17,713 bases of DNA from CAZQSS01 sp964596405 (lineage in GTDB: Bacteria > Patescibacteriota > Patescibacteriia > Magasanikbacterales > UBA10003): assembly GCA_964596405.1 (NCBI GenBank), contig CAZQSS010000017.1, forward strand, positions 1 to 17,713, given 5' to 3'. Positions 6,859 through 13,056 of the stretch are shown one piece after another. The notes beneath the pieces are model-generated. The model ran no database searches. It was given only the letters and a program-made list of their open reading frames with translations, and was not told the DNA's origin. A program made the translations under genes and the position numbers. Positions within the stretch are counted from its first letter, which is position 1; each line of letters starts with the position of its first letter.

Positions 6859-6871
6859 TTTTCAAAGAACA
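6859..6871 (-). promoter_or_regulatory. boxA-like motif
   Basis: The minus-strand TGTTCTTTGAAAA matches, as I recall it, the boxA of Bacillus-type rRNA leaders. As at 306-317 it begins 4 nt after the -10, so part of it may lie at or before the transcription start. Confidence 0.4.
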
Positions 6872-6875
6872 ATTT

Positions 6876-6904
6876 AGTATAGCACAAAACCGGATTCTTG
6901 TCAA
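6876..6904 (-). promoter_or_regulatory. Sigma70-type promoter for the gene at 6788
   Basis: TTGACA (6904-6899), 17-nt spacer, TATACT (6881-6876) with TGC before the -10. From the end of the spacer through the -10 into the leader it is identical over 23 nt with the promoter at 322-350. The spacer itself differs. Confidence 0.87.
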
Positions 6905-6997
6905 GACCTGCCTACCGGCAGGCAGGGGCATAAAGTGGCTAACTTAAGCCAAAAAATCTAAAAATAAGCTTATTTTTAATGATTTTAAACCCAAATC

Positions 6998-7116
6998 TTG
7001 ACCCCGTTAGAGTTTCATTAAAAATCTATCTTTAATTAAAAATAGTCAAGCGAAAGCGCCTATCGGCTTGGACTGACTATAAGCATTGATAAACTTAAAA
7101 CTCTAACGGGGTTGAC
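6998..7116 (+). mobile_element. Family A inverted-repeat element, copy 2
   Basis: A 119-bp noncoding element has ends TTGACCCCGTTAGAGTTT and AAACTCTAACGGGGTTGAC. The middle carries CAAGCGAAAGCG and CTTGGACTGACTATAAGCA, both shared with copy 1. It is the uninterrupted form of the family. The right-end TTGACC serves as the -35 of the hicB promoter. The gene-free stretch 6789-7181 holds the leader and promoter of the orphan gene, a CCTGCC...GGCAGG hairpin near 6907-6926, and this element. Confidence 0.68.
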
Positions 7117-7140
7117 CTTAACAATTCAACGTGCTATACT
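7112..7140 (+). promoter_or_regulatory. Promoter of the hicBA-like pair
   Basis: TTGACC (7112-7117), 17-nt spacer, TATACT (7135-7140) with TGC before the -10. The -35 is the terminal sequence of family A copy 2. Confidence 0.8.
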
Positions 7141-7181
7141 TGACTTAGATATTAAAAGATGATAATTTAGTTTATACCAAT

Positions 7182-7493
7182 ATGCTTAATAAATTATTTC
7201 GTTTTATTTTTCCCGCAAAAAACTCCTCGGATATTGCCAGGGAATATAATATCCCAACTAAAATCCGTTTTAATTTTGAGTCATCCAAAGACGGCTGGAT
7301 TATTGCTACTTCCGAAGATTTGCCGGGTTTTATTACTGAAGCCCGCAATCCGCAGGAACTCTTACAAATGATAAACGACGGTATCCTGACCTATTTTAAT
7401 GTACCCAAAAAAGTAGGCGACATCGTCCATAATAAAATGACAATTGATGGATATGGAACCGTTAGCTTGAAAGAACAACTGCAGACCGCCTAA
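7182..7493 (+). CDS. hicB: HicB-like antitoxin
   Basis: The 103-residue protein has the HicB/DUF1902-type core. A strand (KIRFNFESS) is followed by DGWIIATSEDLPGFITEA, the characteristic turn in which the antitoxin fold presents a partially degraded RNase-like sheet. A helix follows (NPQELLQMINDGILTYFN). In HicBA systems this protein binds and silences HicA and often represses its own promoter. No separate DNA-binding helix is obvious in the last 40 residues. No SD precedes the ATG; the promoter is partly provided by family A copy 2. It is followed after 2 nt by a hicA-like frame carrying a nonsense codon, so the antitoxin may be the only functional remnant. Confidence 0.7.
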   Translation: MLNKLFRFIFPAKNSSDIAREYNIPTKIRFNFESSKDGWIIATSEDLPGFITEARNPQELLQMINDGILTYFNVPKKVGDIVHNKMTIDGYGTVSLKEQLQTA

Positions 7494-7495
7494 AT

Positions 7496-7732
7496 ATGGG
7501 TGATGCTAATTTTAATCGCCGCCAATGTATCCGAGCCCTAATCAAGCTCGGTTTTACTTTATCTAATAAACGTTTTGGTATCCACGACAAGCTTGTCGCG
7601 CCATTTCCAGCCAATCCGCCATTTATTATGATTCCCCGCCATAAAGAATTACATTGCCAACAAGCAATTTAAAAAGAGCTAAGAAAAATGGGCGGCGACG
7701 AATTGATAAAAAAATTCTTGGAAAACTTATAA
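7496..7732 (+). pseudogene. hicA: HicA-like mRNA interferase toxin, nonsense mutated
   Basis: Starting at ATG 7496, the frame gives a HicA-type small protein. It has CIRALIKLGFTLSNKR (helix plus strand), then HDKLVAPF, where HicA family toxins carry the catalytic His region, then FIMIPRHKELH (the conserved PxHxxxE-like strand). TAA at 7670-7672 stops it at codon 59. The same frame continues KELRKMGGDELIKKFLENL to a second TAA at 7730. That tail is the expected C-terminal HicA helix. A single base change in ATT TAA AAA GAG would restore a 78-residue toxin. A truncated 58-residue product is possible but would lack the last helix. Assembly error is the main alternative. Confidence 0.7.
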
Positions 7733-7748
7733 ATCCACTAGATGGGGG

Positions 7749-7778
7749 TTGACATTTTTCAACCGATTGTGTTATACT
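7749..7778 (+). promoter_or_regulatory. rpsB promoter
   Basis: TTGACA (7749-7754), 18-nt spacer, TATACT (7773-7778) preceded by TGT (extended -10). GGGGG lies directly before the -35, as in the family A right ends. The predicted leader is about 155 nt. Confidence 0.85.
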
Positions 7779-7821
7779 TTCAACATAATTTAAATTTAAG
7801 CTAACTTATCTAATTATCTCA

Positions 7822-7924
7822 ATCTTTTCCTGCTTCTTTCTTCTCTCTCCTCCCCGTTCGCGGGGATAGGGAAGAATGGAAAAGATGGATTCCGCCTCTA
7901 CGGCGGATGCGCCGATGAGGCGCA
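7822..7924 (+). promoter_or_regulatory. Structured rpsB leader, candidate S2 autoregulatory region
   Basis: Three helices stand in a row. A long arm has ATCTTTTCC (7822-7830) pairing perfectly with GGAAAAGAT (7878-7886), capped by TCCCCG-TTCG-CGGGGA. Then comes TCCGCC-TCTAC-GGCGGA (7891-7907), then TGCGCC-GATGA-GGCGCA (7908-7924). The last ends 2 nt before the AAAAGGAG region. Autogenous S2 control through an rpsB leader is known in other bacteria; here it is inferred from structure and position. The middle hairpin resembles dispersed TCCGCC palindromes elsewhere in the window. Confidence 0.5.
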
Positions 7925-7939
7925 AAAAAGGAGAATCTT

Positions 7940-8700
7940 ATGGCAAACATACCATCACTTTTAGACATGCTTAAGGCCGGAGTCCACTTTGGACATCAGG
8001 CCAACAAGTGGCACCCCAAAATGGCGCCTTTTATTTTTGGCGAAAGAAACGGGGTGCACATCATTAACCTGGAAAAAACCCAGGAAATGCTCGCGCCGGC
8101 TTTGGACTTTATCAAAGAGGCGGCCAGCAAGAACAAAACTTTTTTGTTTGTCGGCACCAAAGAGCAAGCTAAACCGCTGATAAAAAAATACGCGGAGATG
8201 GCCGGTGTTTCTTATGTTTCTGAACGTTGGTTGGGCGGACTTTTGACCAACTTCGCGGAAATCCAAATTATGCTTCGGAAATATCGCGCGCTAAAAACTC
8301 AAAGAGATAATAACGATTTGGGCAAGTACACCAAAAAAGAACAAACTCACATCATTAAAGAGTTGACCAAGCAGGAAAAATACTTAACCGGTATTGAAAA
8401 ATTGGAACGCAAACCGGATGTGGTTTTTATCATTGATCTGAAAACAGAAAAAACCGCTTTCCGCGAAGCTTTAAAAACTAACACGCCGATTATCGCTCTC
8501 TGCGACACCAACATCAATCCGGACGACGTTACTTATCCTATTCCTTCTAATGACGACGCCACCCGCACGATTGATCTGATGTTGCAAATAATGGCTGAAG
8601 CGGTGAGCGAGGGCAAGACGGTCGCCGTGGCGGAAAAAGCCAAAACCCATCCCGAAGATAATAAACCGAAAATCCGGGCAGTGGCTGGCGGCAAATCAAC
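7940..8700 (+). CDS. rpsB: 30S ribosomal protein S2, 3' end lost in gap
   Basis: The 253 visible residues start MANIPSLLDMLKAGVHFGHQ, the classical S2 N terminus. RWLGGLLTNF and PDVVFIIDLKTEKTAFREA, then PIIALCDTNINPDDVTYPIPSNDDA, complete the S2 core. The SD AAAGGAG lies about 6 nt before the ATG. The visible part already covers the usual 230-250-residue S2 core, and the tail after EGK (AVAEKAKTHPEDNKPK) is a variable extension, so the stop codon should fall soon inside the gap. The apparent fusion to L11 across the N run is an artefact of translating through N. Confidence 0.95.
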
Positions 8701-8800
8701 NNNNNNNNNNNNNNNNNNNNNNNNNNNNNNNNNNNNNNNNNNNNNNNNNNNNNNNNNNNNNNNNNNNNNNNNNNNNNNNNNNNNNNNNNNNNNNNNNNNN
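8701..8800. other. Assembly gap of 100 N
   Basis: Exactly 100 N, probably a placeholder. The gap hides the end of rpsB and everything before rplK. Genes commonly found at these places, tsf after rpsB and secE-nusG before rplK, may be missing from view. Confidence 0.95.
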
Positions 8801-8806
8801 AAATAT

Positions 8807-9232
8807 ATGGCAAAAAAAATAAAAACAATGATCAAACTGCAGATTCCCGGCGGCAAAGCCAATCCGGCGCCGCCGATCGGTCCGGCTTTGGGCCAACACG
8901 GTTTAAACATCGCCGAGTTCTGCTCAAAATTCAATGATAAAACCCGCGACAAAATGGGTGACATCATTCCGGTGGAAATTACCGTCTTTGATGACCGCAC
9001 CTATACCTTTATAATGAAGACCCCGCCAGTGGCGGAATTTCTAAAGAAAGCGGCTGGCATTGCCAAAGGTTCGGGCAAACCATTGCAAGAAAAAGTGGGC
9101 AAAGTCACCCGCGCCCAAATCCGCGAAATTGCCGAAAAGAAACTGCCGGATTTAAACTGCTACACCGTGGAAGCGGCCATGAGCATGATTGAGGGCACGG
9201 CCAAACAGATGGGGCTCGTTGTCACTGAATAA
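8807..9232 (+). CDS. rplK: 50S ribosomal protein L11
   Basis: The 141-residue L11 begins MAKKIKTMIKLQIPGGKANP. It has the signature PPIGPALGQHGLNIAEFCSKFN in the N-terminal domain and the C-terminal rRNA-binding domain with KVTRAQIREIAEKKLPDLN and ending EGTAKQMGLVV. Length is typical. L11 forms the base of the GTPase-associated centre with 23S rRNA. The ATG at 8807 is chosen because the MAKK start is standard; only 6 nt before it are known because of the gap. rplA follows after 113 nt containing an L1-type operator. Confidence 0.96.
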   Translation: MAKKIKTMIKLQIPGGKANPAPPIGPALGQHGLNIAEFCSKFNDKTRDKMGDIIPVEITVFDDRTYTFIMKTPPVAEFLKKAAGIAKGSGKPLQEKVGKVTRAQIREIAEKKLPDLNCYTVEAAMSMIEGTAKQMGLVVTE

Positions 9233-9293
9233 ATCCGAAATCCGAAACTCAAATGCTTAATTCTTAATTTACTTAGTTCTTAATTCTTCAATT

Positions 9294-9331
9294 GTGGGAG
9301 GCTAACTTAGTCAGTTAACCGTTATGACCAC
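9294..9331 (+). promoter_or_regulatory. L1-binding mRNA operator before rplA
   Basis: GTGG and CCAC form the outer stem. GGAG on the left and ATGA on the right make the internal loop, and GCTAACT pairs with AGTTAAC (one mismatch) as the inner stem. GTGGGAGGCT repeats the L1-binding segment of 23S rRNA helices 76-77, which is the mimicry known for L1 autogenous operators. The site ends 15 nt before the rplA ATG, so bound L1 could block initiation. The rplA start has no SD of its own. Confidence 0.72.
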
Positions 9332-9345
9332 AAAACTCATTTAAT

Positions 9346-10026
9346 ATGCACGGCAAACGCTACAATAAAAGCAAAGCCGAGATCGATCCTAAAAAGACCT
9401 ATTCTCTGGCCGAGGCGGTGGAACTCGTTAAAAAAACCGCCAATGTAAAATTCGACGCCACGGTGGAATTACATTTCAAATTGGGTATTGATCCGAAAAA
9501 GGGCGAGGAACAGGTGCGCGGCACTTTGGTTTTGCCGAACGCTTTTGGCAAAAGCAAAAAAATCATCGCCTTCGTTGATTCCAACCAGGAAAAAGAGGCA
9601 AAAGACGCCGGCGCGGACATTGTGGGCGGCGAAGAATTGATTGCCGAGATTGCCAAATCCGGAAAAATTAATTTTGAAGTGGCGGTCGCTACCCCCTCAA
9701 TGATGCCCAAGCTGGCCAAAGTGGCCAGAATTTTGGGACCCAAAGGTTTAATGCCTAACCCAAAAACCGAAACAGTTTCGGCCAACATCAAAAAAATTAT
9801 TGAAGAATTAAAGAGGGGTAAAATCGCCTACAAAAATGACGACGGCGGCAATATCCATTTGGCTGTGGGCAAAATTTCTTTTGAAAGCGGTAAACTAATG
9901 GCCAATGCCCAAACAGCTATTGATGCCATCAAAAAAAGCAAACCGGCTTCTTCTAAAGGCACTTATATTAAAACCTTGGGTTTTAATGCCACCATGGGGC
10001 CAAGCATTAAATTGCAGACGGCTTAA
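9346..10026 (+). CDS. rplA: 50S ribosomal protein L1
   Basis: The 226-residue protein shows YSLAEAVELVKKTANVKFDATVELHFKLG at the N-terminal domain and RGTLVLPNAFGK. The RNA-binding L1 signature is GPKGLMPNPKTETVSANI, and the C terminus has TLGFNATMGPSIKLQ. L1 builds the mobile stalk at the tRNA exit site and represses its own mRNA. The ATG was chosen by homology to the usual L1 start region; no SD is present. It is preceded by a probable L1 operator and followed 29 nt later by an intrinsic terminator, so it ends the rplK-rplA unit. Confidence 0.96.
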   Translation: MHGKRYNKSKAEIDPKKTYSLAEAVELVKKTANVKFDATVELHFKLGIDPKKGEEQVRGTLVLPNAFGKSKKIIAFVDSNQEKEAKDAGADIVGGEELIAEIAKSGKINFEVAVATPSMMPKLAKVARILGPKGLMPNPKTETVSANIKKIIEELKRGKIAYKNDDGGNIHLAVGKISFESGKLMANAQTAIDAIKKSKPASSKGTYIKTLGFNATMGPSIKLQTA

Positions 10027-10055
10027 TCAAATCCTATATATTAGATTTCCAAAAT

Positions 10056-10086
10056 CGCCTCACTTAAATGGTGGGGCGGTTTTTTT
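10056..10086 (+). terminator. rplA intrinsic terminator
   Basis: CGCCTCAC pairs with GTGGGGCG (one T-G wobble) around TTAAATG, followed by seven T. Confidence 0.9.
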
Positions 10087-10224
10087 AATAAACCCTAAAC
10101 ACGAAGCACGAAATCCTAAACAAATCCTAATGACCAAAATTTTAAATTCAAAACAATTTAGAGTTTAGAAAATTTGAATTTTGATATTGTTTCGAATTTC
10201 GGATTTAGAATTTCGAATTTTGTT
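10087..10224. repeat. AT-rich spacer repeat, inverted TTTGAATTTTG units
   Basis: The spacer contains AACACGAAGCACGAAATCC and TTTAAATTCAAAAC, with inverted equivalents TTTGAATTTTGA and GGATTTAGAATTTCGAA. It is the same kind of low-complexity intergenic repeat as 1482-1639. I see no gene in it. Confidence 0.5.
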
Positions 10225-10266
10225 AAAATCCCTGGATTTGGGATTTTCAAGAGGCTGTGTTAAAAT
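10225..10266 (+). promoter_or_regulatory. Promoter of the pyrimidine cluster, with overlapping inverted repeat
   Basis: TTGGGA (10238-10243), 17-nt spacer, TAAAAT (10261-10266) with TGT before it. A perfect 8-bp inverted repeat, AAAATCCC...GGGATTTT (10225-10247), covers the -35. It could be an operator or just the edge of the repeat-rich spacer. Confidence 0.5.
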
Positions 10267-10292
10267 AGAAAGAAACAATTAACCTCAAAATT

Positions 10293-10796
10293 ATGCCCAA
10301 AAAAGTCAAAAAAATCGAAAAATTTATTCGTCCGTCTTGGGATGAATACTTTATGGAGATAACCAAAACCGTGGCCAAACGCGCCACCTGCGACCGCGGA
10401 CGCGCCGGTTGTGTAATCGCCCGCGACAAGCATTTGCTCGTTACCGGCTATGTGGGCACCCCTTCAGGCATGCCCCATTGCGATGAGGCCGGTCACCAAA
10501 TGAAAACCACGATTCATGAAGACGGACACAAAAGCGAACACTGCGTCCGGAGCGCCCACGCCGAACAAAATGCCATCTGCCAGGCCGCCAAGCTGGGCGT
10601 GAGTATTGACGGCGGCACCTTGTATACCAAAATGACGCCCTGCGCCATCTGCGCCAAAATGATTATCAATGCCGGCATCAAGCGCATAGTTTGCGAAAAA
10701 CATTATCAAACCGGCCAGGAAAGCGAAGCCATGTTTAAAAAAGCCTGCGTTGAAGTAGAATTTTTTAACGATGAAATAGAAAACTATGGCCGCTAA
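10293..10796 (+). CDS. Deoxycytidylate (dCMP) deaminase
   Basis: This 167-residue zinc enzyme of the cytidine/dCMP deaminase superfamily converts dCMP to dUMP, feeding ThyA. The catalytic motifs are complete: HAE at residues 89-91 (SAHAEQNAI; His ligand and Glu proton shuttle) and PCxxC with Cys117 and Cys120 (MTPCAICAKMIINAG). The N-terminal WDEYFMEITKTVAKRATCDR and the GYVGTPSGMPHCDEAG insert are typical of the ComEB-like dCMP deaminase group rather than cytidine deaminase. No SD precedes the ATG. Its last 11 nt overlap the next gene, indicating translational coupling. It opens a run of six dTTP-related genes. Confidence 0.9.
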   Translation: MPKKVKKIEKFIRPSWDEYFMEITKTVAKRATCDRGRAGCVIARDKHLLVTGYVGTPSGMPHCDEAGHQMKTTIHEDGHKSEHCVRSAHAEQNAICQAAKLGVSIDGGTLYTKMTPCAICAKMIINAGIKRIVCEKHYQTGQESEAMFKKACVEVEFFNDEIENYGR

Positions 10797-11349
10797 CAAA
10801 AAAGTTATTTTGGGTTTTACCGGACTTATTGCCAGTGGCAAGGGTACGGCGGCCGAATATCTAAAATCAAACTATCAGGCCAGCCACTACCGCTTTTCTA
10901 CCATGCTGCGCGATATGGCCAAACGAATCTATATTCCCGAGACGCGCGATAATCTGGTTAAACTGTCCGAAATTCTGCGCGCCACTTTTGGTGAAGATGT
11001 TTTGGCCAAAACCATGGCTCAAGACGTTAAAAATGATAAAAACAAAGTTATCGTGGTGGAGGGTATTCGCCGCCTAGCCGATATTGCCTATCTGGCCAAA
11101 ATGCCCAATTTTGTCTTGGTAGAAATTTTTGCCGATCCAAAAATTCGCCATGCCCGGCTGGTTAAACGCGGGGAAAATACCGATGACACCAGCAAAACTT
11201 ACGAGCAGTTTTTGGCCGACCATCAACGTTCCACCGAATTATCCATTTTGGATGTTATCAAACACGCCAAAGAAAAAATTGACAATAACGACAATTTAAA
11301 AAATTTGCACAAACAGCTGGACGCGCTTTTAAAAAAATATGTTGGTTGA
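10786..11349 (+). CDS. P-loop nucleotide kinase, probably nucleoside monophosphate kinase type
   Basis: The 187-residue protein begins with a Walker A loop GLIASGKGT (residues 13-21; GKGT as in adenylate/dNMP kinases). It has RFSTMLRDMAKR and LSEILRATFGEDVLAKTMAQ (helical lid region), a Walker B-like strand VIVVEGIRRLADI, and a possible lid arginine set (RHARLVKRGEN). The layout is that of the dephospho-CoA kinase/UPF0200/T4-gp1-like kinases. Family alone cannot fix the substrate. Position between dCMP deaminase and thyA suggests a deoxynucleotide monophosphate. It overlaps the upstream gene by 11 nt and the downstream gene by 11 nt. Confidence 0.75.
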   Translation: MAANKKVILGFTGLIASGKGTAAEYLKSNYQASHYRFSTMLRDMAKRIYIPETRDNLVKLSEILRATFGEDVLAKTMAQDVKNDKNKVIVVEGIRRLADIAYLAKMPNFVLVEIFADPKIRHARLVKRGENTDDTSKTYEQFLADHQRSTELSILDVIKHAKEKIDNNDNLKNLHKQLDALLKKYVG

Positions 11350-12184
11350 TTTGCACTTACATTCCACTTTTTCCGACGGCCGGATGCCCGTGCCCGAGTT
11401 GGTGGCCAAAGCCAAACTGCGCGGTATTGGTCTATTGGCCCTCTGCGACCACGACACCATTGAGGGAGCCGGGCTTTTCAAAAAAATTTGTCGGCAAAAC
11501 AAAATTCAGGGCGTGACCGGCGTGGAAATGAGCACTAGCCACCAAAACAATGATTTTCATATTCTCGCCCTTAATCCTCGCCACCACCTCTTGCTTCTCA
11601 AAAAATTTTTAAAACTGGAGCAGGACAAAAGGCAATCAAGAGCCAGACAAATCATCAAAAATTTTGAAGGCGCCGGTTTCTTTTTTTCCGCGACCACAAA
11701 AAATAAATTGTTCGGCCAGCCGAGCGTCGGCAAGCCTCAACTGGCCCGCGCCATTATGGCGGTTGAACAAAATAAAAAACTCTTAAAAAAATTATTTAAC
11801 TTTGAGGGCCGCAATCTTTCCCGTTTCATAAAAACTTTTTTTGAAAAACCGGGCGCTCTTGGCCACGTGCTCAAACCCAAACCCGAAAGCGTTGATGTTA
11901 TTCACCTCATCAAAAAAACCGGCGCCAAAAGCGTACTCGCCCATCCGGATCTGGATTTTCCCAATGAAAAATCCGCCACCGAAATTATCACTCATTTTAA
12001 AAAAGAAGGTCTTTGGGGGCTGGAACTCCCCCACATTATGATCAGCCAACGCCCGTTCTTCCGCCGCCTGGCCCGCCAGCTTGGCCTGGTTCTCACCTAC
12101 GGCTCAGATAGCCACAACGGCCGGCATTTGGGGATTAAAATTTCCGCTCAAGAATACAAAAAACTTTTTAAATCATTGACATGA
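11339..12184 (+). CDS. PHP-domain phosphoesterase, YciV/RNase AM-like
   Basis: This 281-residue PHP-superfamily metal phosphoesterase has all the expected motifs in order: DLHLHSTFSDG (HxH), ALCDHDTIEGA (D-H-D), GVEMST (metal Glu), FHILAL (His), VLAHPDLDF (His) and YGSDSHNG (DxH). Order, spacing and length match the YciV/RNase AM group, which dephosphorylates 3',5'-nucleoside bisphosphates and trims RNA 5' ends. Histidinol phosphatase is less likely because the DHDTxxG and GVE-S style is the YciV type. It overlaps the kinase by 11 nt and thyA by ATGA, so all three are coupled. Its role in a dTTP operon is not obvious; nucleotide salvage or clean-up of pAp-like products is an inference. Confidence 0.82.
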   Translation: MLVDLHLHSTFSDGRMPVPELVAKAKLRGIGLLALCDHDTIEGAGLFKKICRQNKIQGVTGVEMSTSHQNNDFHILALNPRHHLLLLKKFLKLEQDKRQSRARQIIKNFEGAGFFFSATTKNKLFGQPSVGKPQLARAIMAVEQNKKLLKKLFNFEGRNLSRFIKTFFEKPGALGHVLKPKPESVDVIHLIKKTGAKSVLAHPDLDFPNEKSATEIITHFKKEGLWGLELPHIMISQRPFFRRLARQLGLVLTYGSDSHNGRHLGIKISAQEYKKLFKSLT

Positions 12185-13053
12185 AGGCTTACTTGGAAAT
12201 TGTAAAAAATATTTTGGAAAACGGTTTTCGCAAACCCAACCGCACCGGCGTGGATACTTTAGCCGTGGCCGGCGCCATGTTTACCCATGATATGGCTGAG
12301 GGCTTTCCGCTTTTGACCACTAAAAAATGCCCGTTCAAGTGCGTGGCCTCCGAATTGGAATTCTTTATCCAAGGTCTGACCGATAAACAATGGCTCCAAG
12401 AACATAATAATCATATTTGGAACGAATGGGCATCGCCGAGCAAAGTAAAATATGGCACGGATGAAGAAACAAAATCAAAAATGAAAGCCGAGCGTGATTT
12501 GGGGCCGATTTACGGTTTTCAATGGCGGCATTTTAACGCCGATTATCGCGGCCACGATGCCGACCACACCGATGAAGGGATTGACCAGCTTAAACAACTG
12601 GTTGAAAAACTCAAAACTAATCCTTACGATCGGCGTCTGATTGTCACCGCCTGGAATCCAGGCAAACTCCACGAAATGGCCCTACCGCCATGCCATTATA
12701 GTTTTCAAATTACGGTCATCAATAACAAACTAAACCTACTTTGGAACCAACGCTCGGTTGATACCATGCTCGGCCTACCGTTTAACATCGCCAGCTACGC
12801 TTTGCTTTTACACTTGCTGGCCAAAGAAGCCGACCTGGCAGAAGGCCGCCTGATTGGTTTTTTAGCCGACACCCATATTTACGTCAATCATGTTGACGGC
12901 GCCAAAGAACAACTCTCGCGTGATCCAAAACTCTATCCATTACCGCAAATTAAAACCGACAACTTTACTTCTATCTTTGACTGGACAGCCGGCGACACTC
13001 AACTGTTAAACTATCAAAGCCATCCGAAAATTAATTTTGAAATCGCAGTTTAA
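12181..13053 (+). CDS. thyA: Thymidylate synthase (ThyA)
   Basis: This 290-residue enzyme methylates dUMP to dTMP using methylene-tetrahydrofolate, releasing dihydrofolate. RKPNRTGVDTLAV (phosphate-binding Arg), FPLLTTKKCPFK and LGPIYGFQWRHF are present. The catalytic site is LPPCHYSFQ with Cys171, followed by WNQRSVDTMLGLPFNIASYALL and FLADTHIYVNHVDGA. The C terminus ends NFEIAV, like the family FxxAV tail that closes the active site. The start overlaps the PHP stop as ATGA. The reductase gene follows after 3 nt, fitting the need to recycle dihydrofolate. Confidence 0.97.
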   Translation: MKAYLEIVKNILENGFRKPNRTGVDTLAVAGAMFTHDMAEGFPLLTTKKCPFKCVASELEFFIQGLTDKQWLQEHNNHIWNEWASPSKVKYGTDEETKSKMKAERDLGPIYGFQWRHFNADYRGHDADHTDEGIDQLKQLVEKLKTNPYDRRLIVTAWNPGKLHEMALPPCHYSFQITVINNKLNLLWNQRSVDTMLGLPFNIASYALLLHLLAKEADLAEGRLIGFLADTHIYVNHVDGAKEQLSRDPKLYPLPQIKTDNFTSIFDWTAGDTQLLNYQSHPKINFEIAV

Positions 13054-13056
13054 AAT

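Noticed and set aside
7940..9232. Single 430-codon S2-L11 fusion protein
   Set aside because: The frame is continuous only because 100 N were translated. L11 has its own normal MAKK start at 8807.
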